A stretch of DNA of 27,061 nucleotides, from the NCBI GenBank assembly GCA_021817875.1, contig JAKAFQ010000004.1:1-27061 (forward strand). The letters run 5' to 3'. A program made the position numbers and the translations under genes. The stretch is from Pseudomonadota bacterium. GTDB lineage: Bacteria; Pseudomonadota; Gammaproteobacteria; Steroidobacterales; Steroidobacteraceae. Shown piece after piece: positions 7,995-16,892 of this stretch. The first letter of the stretch is position 1; every line of letters starts with the position of its first letter. The notes beneath the pieces were generated by a model. That model did not search any database. It was not told the origin of the DNA and was given only the letters and a program-made list of their open reading frames with translations.

Positions 7995-8139
7995 TTGCCC
8001 CGGTGCGCCGGCCGGGCTCGCTGCGGAGGACTCGTGCCTCGGACAGCCGGTGGTTGCATGAACCGCCGGATCACGCGAGCATCGTTCCCGGCCCCGCGCA
8101 TCGGGGCAGCCTTAAACCACCCAGGGAGTCGCCCAGACG

Positions 8140-8853
8140 ATGAAAATCGAGCTGACCGGGCTCGAGGCACGTGTCATCGGCTGTCTCATCGAGAAGCAGA
8201 TCACGACGCCCGACCAGTATCCCCTTTCCCTGAATGCGCTGCTCAACGCCTGCAACCAGAAAAGCAATCGTGAGCCGGTTCTCGAGCTCGACGAGACCGC
8301 CGTGCAGCAGACGGTCGACATTCTGGTGAAACGGCATCTGATACTCGAGCGCTCGGGATTCGGCAGCAGGGTCTCGAAGTATCAGCACCTGTTCTGCAAC
8401 ACCGAATTCGGCACACTGAAGTTCACTCCCCAGGAACTCGCGATCGTCTGTGAGCTGCTGCTGCGCGGACCACAGACCCCGGGCGAGCTGCGCAGCCATG
8501 CGAGCCGCATGGCCGCCTTTGCCGACGTCTCCGAGGTCGAGACCGCTCTCAGGCAGCTGGCCGGGCGCGACAGTGGCCCGCTCGTGGCGGACCTGCCGCG
8601 CGAGCCGGGCAGGCGCGAAGCGCGTTACGCGCATTGCTTCAGCGGTGACCCGCTCGCGGGGCTCGGCGCAGCCGCGGTGCCGGCCGCCAGCAGCGGCGCC
8701 CAAGACCTGGAAGGGACCCTCGACATCACGGCGAGCCTGCCGGCACTGGCACCCTCTTCGCTCGAGGCCCGCCTGCTGCGCCTGGAGTCCGAGGTCCAGT
8801 CCCTGCGCCGCGAGCTCGGGGAGCTCAAGGCCCAGCTCGGGTGCCAGTGCTGA
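8140..8853 (+). CDS. yceH: YceH family protein (DUF480, UPF0502)
   Basis: 237 residues. The family is defined by tandem winged-helix-like domains; its function is not established. The N-terminus reads [20 protein letters not shown], followed by [20 protein letters not shown] and SNREPVLEL, then [46 protein letters not shown] and [18 protein letters not shown], all characteristic. The C-terminus (about residues 205-237) is a leucine- and glutamate-rich predicted coiled coil ending in LGCQC. The ATG at 8140 is preceded by AGGGAG about 11 nt upstream. It sits downstream of the strong terminator at 7959-7994, so it needs its own promoter unless that terminator acts as an attenuator. It is convergent with the adenosyltransferase gene, 39 nt away. 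Confidence 0.93.
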   Translation: MKIELTGLEARVIGCLIEKQITTPDQYPLSLNALLNACNQKSNREPVLELDETAVQQTVDILVKRHLILERSGFGSRVSKYQHLFCNTEFGTLKFTPQELAIVCELLLRGPQTPGELRSHASRMAAFADVSEVETALRQLAGRDSGPLVADLPREPGRREARYAHCFSGDPLAGLGAAAVPAASSGAQDLEGTLDITASLPALAPSSLEARLLRLESEVQSLRRELGELKAQLGCQC

Positions 8854-8892
8854 GCGGATGCGCCGTGCCGGGAGGCCGCTGTCGGATGGCCC

Positions 8893-9468
8893 TCAGCCGT
8901 CGTTGCGATCGGCGGGCCGGCCCCGATCGTGCCGCCAGAGCACTTCGGTGCCCCGCTCGTGGCGGGCCAGCACCCGGGCGAGCACGAACAGCAGATCCGA
9001 CAGGCGATTGAGGTAGCGCAGAGACTCGGGGTTGACCGGCTCCCGCGCCGCCAGCGTCCAGGCGCGCCGCTCGGCTCTGCGGGCGATGGTGCGGGCCAGA
9101 TGGCAGGCGGCGGCCGCCGGCCCGCCACCGGGCAGGATGAACTCCTTGAGCGGCGGCAGCGCGTCGTTGAAGCCATCGAGCCCCGTTTCCAGGCGGGCCA
9201 CCTGGGCAGCGCTGATGACGGCAGAGCCTGGAATGCACAGCTCTCCGCCGAGATCAAAGAGCTCGTGCTGCACCTCGATGAGACACGCTGCGACCGCCTC
9301 GGGCAGGGCCGGCACGGCCAGCAGCACGCCGAGCGCGCTGTTGAGCTCGTCGACGGTGCCGAATGCCTCCACCCGGGCGCTGTCCTTGGGCACACGGCTT
9401 CCATCGCCGAGGCCGGTGGCGCCGGTGTCGCCGGTGCGGGTGTAGATCTTGCTCAGCCGATTGCCCAT
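8893..9468 (-). CDS. PduO-type ATP:cob(I)alamin adenosyltransferase
   Basis: 191 residues. The family transfers the adenosyl group of ATP to cob(I)alamin to give coenzyme B12. The ATP-binding N-terminus KIYTRTGDTGATGLGDGSRV and KDSARVEAFGTVDELNSALG are diagnostic of the PduO/MMAB type rather than the BtuR/CobA type. Further support comes from VQHELFDLGGELC, EFILPGGG, ACHLARTIARRAERRA and YLNRLSDLLFVLAR. The ATG at 9468 starts just before the conserved SKIYTRTGD; the frame is open farther upstream but without similarity. No B12 synthesis gene or B12-dependent mutase is in the window, so its client enzyme is unknown. It is divergent from the phosphatase gene, with 166 nt between the starts. Confidence 0.93.
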   Translation of the reverse strand: MGNRLSKIYTRTGDTGATGLGDGSRVPKDSARVEAFGTVDELNSALGVLLAVPALPEAVAACLIEVQHELFDLGGELCIPGSAVISAAQVARLETGLDGFNDALPPLKEFILPGGGPAAAACHLARTIARRAERRAWTLAAREPVNPESLRYLNRLSDLLFVLARVLARHERGTEVLWRHDRGRPADRNDG

Positions 9469-9634
9469 GTGTCCGTGTCCAGAATGTGCCGCTCGAGGCG
9501 AAAGACGGGGTCGGCCCGGGCGTAGCCCGGACGCCGAATCGCGGCCCGTTTCTCCCCGAGCCCTGGTCTGCACGGGCATTCTGCCAGAGCGCGCGATTGA
9601 CAGCGCTTCGCGCGGCCGGCAATTTGCCCTCCCC

Positions 9635-10408
9635 ATGCCCTCAGCAGAACTCAAGGCCGCCCTCGAGGCGGCGCAGGCGGCCGCCGAGCTCATCCGCGGC
9701 TTCTACCAACGGAACCTCGAGATCCGCACCAAGGCGGACCAGACACCCGTGACCGAAGCGGACGTGCAGGCCGAGGAGCTCATCCGCGCCATCCTCACCG
9801 AGCGGTTCCCCGGCTACGGTTTCTACGGCGAGGAAACCGGCCGGCATGACTGCGGCGCGGAAAGCCTCTGGCTGGTCGACCCCATCGACGGCACCAAGTC
9901 CTTCGTGCGCCACTGCCCGTTTTTCTCCACCCAGATCGCGCTGATGCGCGCCGGGCGCCTGGTACTCGGCGTGTCCAGTGCTCCCGCGTATGGCGAGCTC
10001 GTCTGGGCCGAGACGGGCGCCGGGGCCTATCTCAACGACAGCCCGATCCGGGTCAGCACGACGAGCGGCCTCTCGGCGAGTTTCGTGTCCACCGGCAACC
10101 TCAAGACGCTTGCGCGCGCGCCGCAGTGGCGCAATCTCGGCGACCTGATCGGCCGGGTCAGCCGCATCCGCGGTTACGGCGATTTCGTACACTACCATCT
10201 GCTGGCACGCGGCGCGCTCGATGCGGTCATCGAGTCGGATGTCAACATCCTGGATATTGCCGCACTCACCGTGATCGTGCGCGAAGCGGGCGGCACGTTT
10301 ACCGACCTCGCCGGCGCCGAGGTGACGCTGAACACGACCTCGGTGCTGGCGAGCAACGGACCGCTGCATGCGCCGATCCTTGCGGCGCTGGCATGGGCTG
10401 AGTCCTGA
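9635..10408 (+). CDS. Inositol-monophosphatase superfamily phosphatase, histidinol-phosphatase (HisN)-like
   Basis: 257 residues. Metal-dependent phosphatase fold: the metal-site glutamate lies in YGEETG (about 66-67), motif A is VDPIDGTKSF at 81-90 (Asp82, Asp85), and motif B is NILDIAALTVIVREAGG at 204-220 with Asp207. The N-terminal TKADQTPVTEADVQAEELIR and the YGDFVHYHLLARGALDAVIE segment resemble HisN-type histidinol-phosphatases more than CysQ or SuhB. The usual Trp before the motif B Asp is Leu here. Possible substrates are histidinol phosphate, inositol phosphates or PAP; context does not decide. The ATG at 9635 has no Shine-Dalgarno sequence. A perfect -35-like TTGACA lies at 9597-9602 with a poor -10 (CAATTT, 9620-9625), a weak promoter candidate. 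Confidence 0.85.
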   Translation: MPSAELKAALEAAQAAAELIRGFYQRNLEIRTKADQTPVTEADVQAEELIRAILTERFPGYGFYGEETGRHDCGAESLWLVDPIDGTKSFVRHCPFFSTQIALMRAGRLVLGVSSAPAYGELVWAETGAGAYLNDSPIRVSTTSGLSASFVSTGNLKTLARAPQWRNLGDLIGRVSRIRGYGDFVHYHLLARGALDAVIESDVNILDIAALTVIVREAGGTFTDLAGAEVTLNTTSVLASNGPLHAPILAALAWAES

Positions 10409-10458
10409 ACAGACCCCGCAGCCCCGCCCCCCCTGACATCGCTCCTCGGGTCGTGTGC

Positions 10459-10480
10459 GCCGCGCCGATCCCGGCGCGGC
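10459..10480. other. GC-rich perfect hairpin between convergent genes
   Basis: GCCGCGCCG (10459-10467) and CGGCGCGGC (10472-10480) form a 9-bp perfect stem with a 4-nt loop, 50 nt after the phosphatase stop and 28 nt after the end of the chpC-like gene on the other strand. Neither side has a T-run, so it is not a classical terminator. It may pause polymerase or protect 3' ends from both directions. Confidence 0.4.
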
Positions 10481-10508
10481 CCGATCTGAACTGCGCCGGG
10501 CCAGGCGT

Positions 10509-10973
10509 TCACGCCGCCGCGTGCGTCTCCTCAGCGATCATTTCCTCCAGACGCTCGAGGTCTGGCACGAGAGGCGACTCATTGGCCATGCGCAGCTGGC
10601 AGATGACCGGCGCACGCTCGGGAAACGCCCCTGAGCCGGGACGGATCACATCGGAACTCACCCGTACCAGCTGCGGGAAGCCCTGGGAGACGATCGCGAA
10701 ATGCGGCAGGCGCGTGCCCAGACCGACGAACACCACCATGCGTGCACGGCCCGAAGGCGGCGGCATCGGCCGTCCGCAGGCGCCCTCGAACGACACCAGC
10801 GGCACCGGCCTGCCGTTCCAGGGCACCGTACCGATGTACCAGGGTGGCGCGCCGGTCATTTCCGAAGCCACCGGCAGGCCCGCCACCTCCGCAACGCAGG
10901 CGCGCGGCACGATCAGCCGTCCCTCCGACAGCGGGATCAGCAGGCTGTAGATCTCCTGGACTCGCTCGCCCAT
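10509..10973 (-). CDS. chpC: CheW-like adaptor, ChpC-type, of the Pil-Chp system
   Basis: 154 residues forming one CheW-like domain. Recognisable parts are YSLLIPLSEGRLIVPRACVA, TGAPPWYIGTVPWNGRPVPL followed by VSFEGACG, and a central RMVVFVGLG. This is the pattern of ChpC, the accessory adaptor at the end of the Pseudomonas pil-chp cluster. Its expected role is to couple receptors to ChpA or modulate that coupling in the cytoplasm. It is the last gene of the minus-strand operon, 57 nt after chpA. The similarity is to CheW proteins generally; the ChpC name rests mainly on gene position and the APPW..G.VPW motif. No ribosome binding site is obvious before the ATG at 10973. Confidence 0.8.
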   Translation of the reverse strand: MGERVQEIYSLLIPLSEGRLIVPRACVAEVAGLPVASEMTGAPPWYIGTVPWNGRPVPLVSFEGACGRPMPPPSGRARMVVFVGLGTRLPHFAIVSQGFPQLVRVSSDVIRPGSGAFPERAPVICQLRMANESPLVPDLERLEEMIAEETHAAA

Positions 10974-11030
10974 CGGTCTAGATCAGGCGCGGCGCGCTTC
11001 GCGTGCCGGAAAGAATCGCGTTGATCATCG

Positions 11031-14000
11031 TCATTCTCCCCGAGCGGTGACCGGTCCTGTTCCGGTGCCGCGCTCACGCGCGGCACGCGCGCGCTCCACC
11101 AAGGGCCTGATGGCATCGAGAAGCTCCGTCTCCTGGTAGGGCTTGCCGAGATAGTCGTCGACGCCGAATTCGATCGCCCGGGCGCGGTGCTTCTCGCCGA
11201 CGCGCGAAGTGATCATGATGATCGGCACATCCTTCAGACGCGGGTCGTTGCGCACGTGCGCGGCCACCTCGTATCCGTCCATGCGCGGCATCTCGATGTC
11301 GAGCAGGATGATATCGGGCACATGGTCCTGCAGCAGCGCGACCGCGTCCATGCCGTCCCGTGCGCTCAGCACTCGCATGCCGTTACGCTCCAGCAGGCGC
11401 TGCGTCACGCGCCGCACCGTGATCGAATCGTCCACCACCAGAGCAAACGTGCGCTGGTCGTCCTTGCCGCGTGAGATCGGAAGCAGGCCGCGGCCACGCC
11501 ACTCGGCGCGCACCAGCGCACCGATGTCGAGGATGATGACGATGCGCCCATCGCCGAGGATCGTCGCCCCGGAGATGCCGCGGATGCTCGAGATCTGCGG
11601 ACCGACCGACTTCACCACGATCTCGCGGTTGCCGAGCAGCTCGTCAGCCACCAGGGCCGTGGAGTGCTCGCCTGCGCGTACCAGCACCACGGGAACGGTC
11701 GCATCGTGATCGGGCAGCGGCGAGGGAGTCAGTCCCACGAAGACCGCGAGGTGCTGCACACGATATTTCTGTCCGCCGTGTTCGAAGATCGCCCCATCGG
11801 CACCCAGGTATTCGGCGACCTGCCCCGCCGGCAGCCGCAGGACCCCTTCCACGGTTGGCAGCGGCAGTGCGTACAGCTCATCGGCGGTACGCGCGATGAG
11901 TGCATGGCTGATGGCGAGCGTGAACGGCAAGCGGACGGTGAACTCCGTCCCCTCGCCCGAGCGCGTCTGCATGTGCAACGCCCCGCCCAGGCGTTTGATC
12001 TCGGTGGCGACCACGTCCATGCCCACGCCACGCCCGGCCTGCTGAGTGATGCTGCCCGCGGTGGAGAATCCCGGCTCGAGGACGAGCTGCAGGGCTTCCT
12101 CGTCGCTCACCGGTCCGGGCGGAATCAATCCCAGCGCGCTGCCCTTGGCGCGGATGGCGTCGAGGTTCATGCCGGCGCCGTCGTCGCTCAGGCGCACCAC
12201 CACCTGCGCCCCCTCGCGCTTGAGACTCAGCTCTATTCTGCCTACCTGAGGCTTGCCGAGACGCTGTCGATCCTCAGGCGCCTCGATGCCGTGGACCACA
12301 GCGTTGCGCAGCATGTGCTCGAATGGCGGCAGCATGCGCTCGAGCACCTGCCGATCGAGCTCCCCGGAGGCGCCGTCCACCACGAGCTCGGCGCGCTTGC
12401 CGGTGTCGGCGGCCGCCTGACGCACGATGCGCGCCAGGCGCTGGATGTGCTGCTGGAACGGCACCATGCGCGTGCGCATCAGTCCGTTCTGCAGCTCCGT
12501 CATCGTGCGCGCCTGCTGTTGCAGGAGCGTCTGTGCATCCTTGCTCAGATTTTCCAGCAGTTGCTGCAGGCTTGCCACGTCATTGGCCGACTCGGCCAAC
12601 GCGCGCGAGAACTGTTGAATGGAGGAATAGCGATCGAGTTCGAGCGGATCAAAGTCGGTGCGATGCCCGTTTTCCGGGTCGTGCCGATGGAGGATCTGCG
12701 CCTCGGTCTCGATCTCGAGGCTGCGCAGCTGCTCCTTCAGGCGCGTCACGGTGCGCGACAGCTCGCCGAGATTGAAGTCGATCGAACTTACCTGCTGCTC
12801 GAGCCGCGAGCGCGCGATACTCGCCTCGCCCGCCACGTTGAGCAGCTTGTCGAGCAGCTCCGCATCGACGCGGGCCATCTCGGCGCGTTCGGCCGCAGCC
12901 ACCGGCTCGCGTCCCGGTGGCACCGGCTGTGCAGCGGCGAGTCCCGCCTGGGCGAGCGTCGGAGTGATCGCGCTCGTCTGCTCCGGCTCCTGGGTGTCGG
13001 CCACCCGCACCGCCGCAGGACGCAGTACAGGATAGTCCTCCGCGGCGGCCGCGACGGCTTCCGCCTCGATCGGGCCAGCCGGCGGCGCAGGAGTCCGTTC
13101 GGTTTCCGCCGGGACGAGCGGCACAACCTGCGCCGGCAGGAGCAGCGGCGGTTCCGGCAGTTCCAACACCGGCCCGGCGCAGGCCCCGGTCACGAAGACG
13201 TTTTCCGTATCGGCCTCGCTCACCGCGGTCGCGGGCGCTTCAGCCGCTGCAGCGTCGAGGGATTGAGCAGCCGGCTCACCCATCGGGGCAGCTGCTTCGG
13301 GCACTTCCTGCAGCGCTTGCGGACGGACCGCGGTGTTCTCTGCAGCCGCTGGCGGACGCGTCAGGTCGCGGATCCGCGCGATCACCGCCCGCGCCGCCGG
13401 CACGCCCTGACCGTTTGCCACGGTCTCGCGCATTCGCGCCAGTTCGTCGAGACTGGCCTGGATGACGTCGAATACCGCATCACCCGCGCTCAGCGCACCG
13501 TTCTCGGTCTGGGCGACCAGAGTCTCGAGCTCGTGGGACAGATCGCCCATGGCCAGGATCCCGGCCATGCGGGCCCCGCCCTTGAGCGTATGCAGGGCCC
13601 GCTTGAGCGCGAAGGCCCGCTCGCTGTCTGCCGGTTGGGCACGCCACTCGGTGAGCGCCCGCTCCGACGCATCGATCAGCTCCAGCGCCTCCTCGGTGAA
13701 CACGGCGGCGACTTCAGGATCGAAATCCGCAGCGACCGACCCGGACGCGACGTCATCAGCCGCCGCCGCGGCGGGCGCCGCAGCCTCCGAAGACTCATCG
13801 GAAGCCTCCCCGGCCTCGCCATCCTCGGTCCGCGGCGGGGCCGCCGCAGTCATGCCCGGCTGTGTGAGGTCACTCGGTTCAGACTCCTGAGCGGCTGCGG
13901 CGATACGCTCATCGAGGGCCTTCTCGGCATCGATCAACCGCTCGATCAGCAGCCGGTGACTGGCGAAGTAGCCAGTCGGTTCCTCCAGGTGCTCGGCCAC

Positions 14001-16874
14001 CGACTCCATGGCCGCCATGCACTCGGCAAGCAGCGCCAGGTCCGTCGTTCGCAGACCGACTCCGCTCACGAATGCCCGTCGGATCCAGTGATCGAGCGGC
14101 TCGGCCAGACGCACGCCGTGCCGTGCCTGGGCCGTCTTGGAGCTGCCCGCCAAGGTATGGCAGGCACGGTACACTTCTTCCGGCAACGCGTGCGGCTCGA
14201 GCGCCTGCGCTTCCTGTTTGAGGAACTCGCGCACCGTGGCCACGTGGGTCTCGGTTTCCCGCGCGTAGATCTCGCGCAAAGTATCGTCCATCGCTGCCGG
14301 GGGAGGCGGGACTGCCTGCGGCAAAGCCGCTGCGCCGAGGTCCCCGGACAGCGAGACAGCCTCACCGTCCACGGTGGTGGGGTCGTCGCTGCGCGGCTCA
14401 CCCAGCGGCGCCCCGTGACGCCACTCGCCCTGTGCCAGCGGGGCGGATGTCTCGGCCGGCTCGGCCGACAACGGTTCAGGGGGTGTTTGCGTCTGGCCGA
14501 AGGGCGTCAGCCCCGTGACGGGCGAGGCGGCATCGAGGACGTTCCTGGACGGCTCCGCGGCCCGAGCCTCCGGGGTTCGCAGCGACACGCTGAGCGTCGT
14601 GTCCTGCTGTCCGCCGCTGCGCGGCTGACCCTCTCGCCCCGCGGCCAGCGCATGCGCCGCCGCGGCAATCGCGGCCGTTTCGCTGCCGCTGAGACGCCCG
14701 GCCTTCAGCTGCTCGATCAGCGCCGGCAGAGCGTCCATGGCCTGACGCAGTGTCTCGACGATGGCCTGGCTGCGCGTCAGCGTGTGGTCGAGCAACCGGT
14801 TGAGCAGATTTTCACTGGCCCACGCCAACTCGCCGAGTTCGCGAGCACCCACCATGCGCCCGCTGCCCTTGAGCGTGTGGAAGGCGCGGCGCACGATCTC
14901 GAGCGCATCGCGGTCGAGCGGGTTCTGATCCCACGAGGGGAAATAGCGCTGGATCTTCGCGAGCTCCTCCTGCGCCTCCTCGATGAACAGCTTGACCAGC
15001 TCAGGGGTGGCGTTCTCGGCCAGCGCGGTCAGCCTGGCGGTGGAAGACAGTGCCGCCGGCGAGGCTCGGCTGAACTCAACCGGGGCGACGTCCGGGACGG
15101 TAGCGGCGGCGAGCGTCTCCCCCGGGGTCATCAGAACCGTCTTGGCGAACGCCGAGGGTTCGATCGGGGCAACCGCCATCGGCTGCGGCATCCGCTCGAG
15201 CGCCTGCAGGCAGGACTGGGCGTTGTCGAGCATGTACCAGGGATCACTGCGGCCGGCCTGCAGCGTCTCCATGTAATACTCGACGCTGACGATCGCATCG
15301 GCCAGGCGGTCGAGCCAACCCGCCGGCAGCGGTGGCGCCCCCGGTCGCATGATGCGCCGCAGCTGCGCGGCGATGCCCTCGACCAGCTCCACGGCGCGTG
15401 TCTTGCCGAGCATCAGCAACGCCGCCTTCAACCCGGTCACGAGCCCCTGCCAGCTGTCGAGCGCGGCAGTCTCGAGCGAGCCTCCCAGGCTCTGGGTGAC
15501 CGCCTCCTTGATCCAGGCCAGATTCTGGATGCACTCGCGCAGCACCGCGGCCTGCACCTCGCGGAACTCGCGATCGTCGTGCTCACCGCTGACCCCGGCA
15601 CCGCTCTTGGGCAGGATCATGCCCACCAGGCTGTCATCGAGGCGGTCTTCGACCGCGATCAACGCCGCTGCGATCTCGACCAGCACACCCTCGCTGGCCG
15701 GATCGGCGCCGATCAAAATCCGCTCCAGCCGCTCGGTCTGGGTCTGTACGCTGGCACGCTGCTCGCCGAGTCCCAACACCCCGAGTGTGTCGCCGATCTT
15801 GCGCAGCATCTCCACCTGAGGCCGCAGCTCCTCGCCGTTCGTCGCGCCGCGGCGCGCGAACTGCTCGAGGACTTCCTTGACCTTGCCGAGATCTTCGCGG
15901 ATGGCCACGGCAACGGTCTGCATGAGCTTGACGCTGGGGGCGGACAGGCTCTCTCGCTCCTGCTCGATGGCCTCGTCGACCGGAAGGAGCTCGGCGAGCC
16001 GGAAGGAGGCGCGCACCGCCGACACCCGCGGGCCGGCGCTCTCGGAACGGCCCACGTAATACAGCAGATTGTTCAGCAGGTCGACCGGAGGGCTCTGGCA
16101 GTAGCGGCCCTCACCCAGCTCGTAGAGGCGGCGGATCTCCCGATCCGCCAGTCCCAGCAGCCGCTTGACCGACACGCCGCCCTCGAGTCCGCCTTCCTGC
16201 AGCGACTCGATGACCGCGCCCACCACCCACCACAGCTGGAAGACCGGTTGACGCGTCGCCGAATGCTCGAGCGTCTCGGCGACGGAAGCGAGCGTCTGAA
16301 GATTCTGGGCGAGGCGCTCGCCGCGGATCCAGCCGATCAGGCCCGACTGGAACTGCGAGCGCAGCCGCCGGCACCACTGGCCGATGGTGGGCTGCGGCGC
16401 CTCGGAGCTGGAGACGCGCGGTTGAGCCTGTTTGTCCGACTTCAGGTTCAGCAGCAGCAGCGTCCCCTCGGACAGCAGGGCGCTGCCGCGCACCGCCCTC
16501 AGGTCATTGAGCAGCGGCAGCAGCACCAACGCCAGATCCCGCCCGCCGGAGAGCACCCGCTCGAGATATCCGGGCAGCTGCACCAGGGAGCGCAGCAGCG
16601 CATCGAGACTTTCGGCCTGTCCCTTGCGCTCGGTGACCGTGGCGATCAGGTAGTCCGTGACCTGCTCCATCTCTTCGGCGAGCAGCGCCGCCCCATAGAT
16701 CTCGAGGACGCGCAGGACTCCCTGGGCCTGATGCAGCTCCTGCTTGCAGCGCTCGAGCAGCGAGACGTTGTCCGGCTGCTCAACGTAGCTCTCTATGGCC
16801 ACGCGAGCCTCGCCCAGCGTGTGGTTGATCTCGCGGCCGACCAGCTCGAGCGTTTGCGATGCGATTTCCGACAT
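11031..16874 (-). CDS. chpA: ChpA, giant hybrid chemotaxis-type histidine kinase of the type IV pilus
   Basis: 1947 residues. Order of parts: residues 1-600, a helical region of degenerate HPt-like units without the phospho-His (for example ELHQAQGVLRVLEIYG at 46-61); three canonical HPt domains with His666 (FHTLKGSGRMVGA), His906 (CHTLAGSSKTA) and His1095 (LHTLKGGARMAGI), separated by Pro/Ala-rich acidic linkers; a CheA-type dimerisation region from about 1335; an ATPase domain with N box MLRNAVVHGIE (Asn1524), DDGAGM (1564-1569) and GRGVGMDVV; a CheW domain about 1655-1795; and a receiver domain 1808-1930 with Asp1815/1816, phosphoacceptor Asp1859 and Lys1911. It should phosphorylate PilG and PilH in response to PilJ. 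Pseudomonas ChpA is larger (about 2470 residues) with more phosphotransfer domains. It starts 18 nt after pilJ. Confidence 0.96.
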   Translation of the reverse strand: MSEIASQTLELVGREINHTLGEARVAIESYVEQPDNVSLLERCKQELHQAQGVLRVLEIYGAALLAEEMEQVTDYLIATVTERKGQAESLDALLRSLVQLPGYLERVLSGGRDLALVLLPLLNDLRAVRGSALLSEGTLLLLNLKSDKQAQPRVSSSEAPQPTIGQWCRRLRSQFQSGLIGWIRGERLAQNLQTLASVAETLEHSATRQPVFQLWWVVGAVIESLQEGGLEGGVSVKRLLGLADREIRRLYELGEGRYCQSPPVDLLNNLLYYVGRSESAGPRVSAVRASFRLAELLPVDEAIEQERESLSAPSVKLMQTVAVAIREDLGKVKEVLEQFARRGATNGEELRPQVEMLRKIGDTLGVLGLGEQRASVQTQTERLERILIGADPASEGVLVEIAAALIAVEDRLDDSLVGMILPKSGAGVSGEHDDREFREVQAAVLRECIQNLAWIKEAVTQSLGGSLETAALDSWQGLVTGLKAALLMLGKTRAVELVEGIAAQLRRIMRPGAPPLPAGWLDRLADAIVSVEYYMETLQAGRSDPWYMLDNAQSCLQALERMPQPMAVAPIEPSAFAKTVLMTPGETLAAATVPDVAPVEFSRASPAALSSTARLTALAENATPELVKLFIEEAQEELAKIQRYFPSWDQNPLDRDALEIVRRAFHTLKGSGRMVGARELGELAWASENLLNRLLDHTLTRSQAIVETLRQAMDALPALIEQLKAGRLSGSETAAIAAAAHALAAGREGQPRSGGQQDTTLSVSLRTPEARAAEPSRNVLDAASPVTGLTPFGQTQTPPEPLSAEPAETSAPLAQGEWRHGAPLGEPRSDDPTTVDGEAVSLSGDLGAAALPQAVPPPPAAMDDTLREIYARETETHVATVREFLKQEAQALEPHALPEEVYRACHTLAGSSKTAQARHGVRLAEPLDHWIRRAFVSGVGLRTTDLALLAECMAAMESVAEHLEEPTGYFASHRLLIERLIDAEKALDERIAAAAQESEPSDLTQPGMTAAAPPRTEDGEAGEASDESSEAAAPAAAAADDVASGSVAADFDPEVAAVFTEEALELIDASERALTEWRAQPADSERAFALKRALHTLKGGARMAGILAMGDLSHELETLVAQTENGALSAGDAVFDVIQASLDELARMRETVANGQGVPAARAVIARIRDLTRPPAAAENTAVRPQALQEVPEAAAPMGEPAAQSLDAAAAEAPATAVSEADTENVFVTGACAGPVLELPEPPLLLPAQVVPLVPAETERTPAPPAGPIEAEAVAAAAEDYPVLRPAAVRVADTQEPEQTSAITPTLAQAGLAAAQPVPPGREPVAAAERAEMARVDAELLDKLLNVAGEASIARSRLEQQVSSIDFNLGELSRTVTRLKEQLRSLEIETEAQILHRHDPENGHRTDFDPLELDRYSSIQQFSRALAESANDVASLQQLLENLSKDAQTLLQQQARTMTELQNGLMRTRMVPFQQHIQRLARIVRQAAADTGKRAELVVDGASGELDRQVLERMLPPFEHMLRNAVVHGIEAPEDRQRLGKPQVGRIELSLKREGAQVVVRLSDDGAGMNLDAIRAKGSALGLIPPGPVSDEEALQLVLEPGFSTAGSITQQAGRGVGMDVVATEIKRLGGALHMQTRSGEGTEFTVRLPFTLAISHALIARTADELYALPLPTVEGVLRLPAGQVAEYLGADGAIFEHGGQKYRVQHLAVFVGLTPSPLPDHDATVPVVLVRAGEHSTALVADELLGNREIVVKSVGPQISSIRGISGATILGDGRIVIILDIGALVRAEWRGRGLLPISRGKDDQRTFALVVDDSITVRRVTQRLLERNGMRVLSARDGMDAVALLQDHVPDIILLDIEMPRMDGYEVAAHVRNDPRLKDVPIIMITSRVGEKHRARAIEFGVDDYLGKPYQETELLDAIRPLVERARAARERGTGTGPVTARGE

Positions 16875-16892
16875 CGTACCCCCGGTCGAGCT

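Noticed and set aside
7895..8143. Possible 82-residue ORF inside and after the candidate sRNA
   Set aside because: It has no Shine-Dalgarno sequence, reads through the strong terminator hairpin and resembles nothing; the terminator makes a full-length message unlikely.
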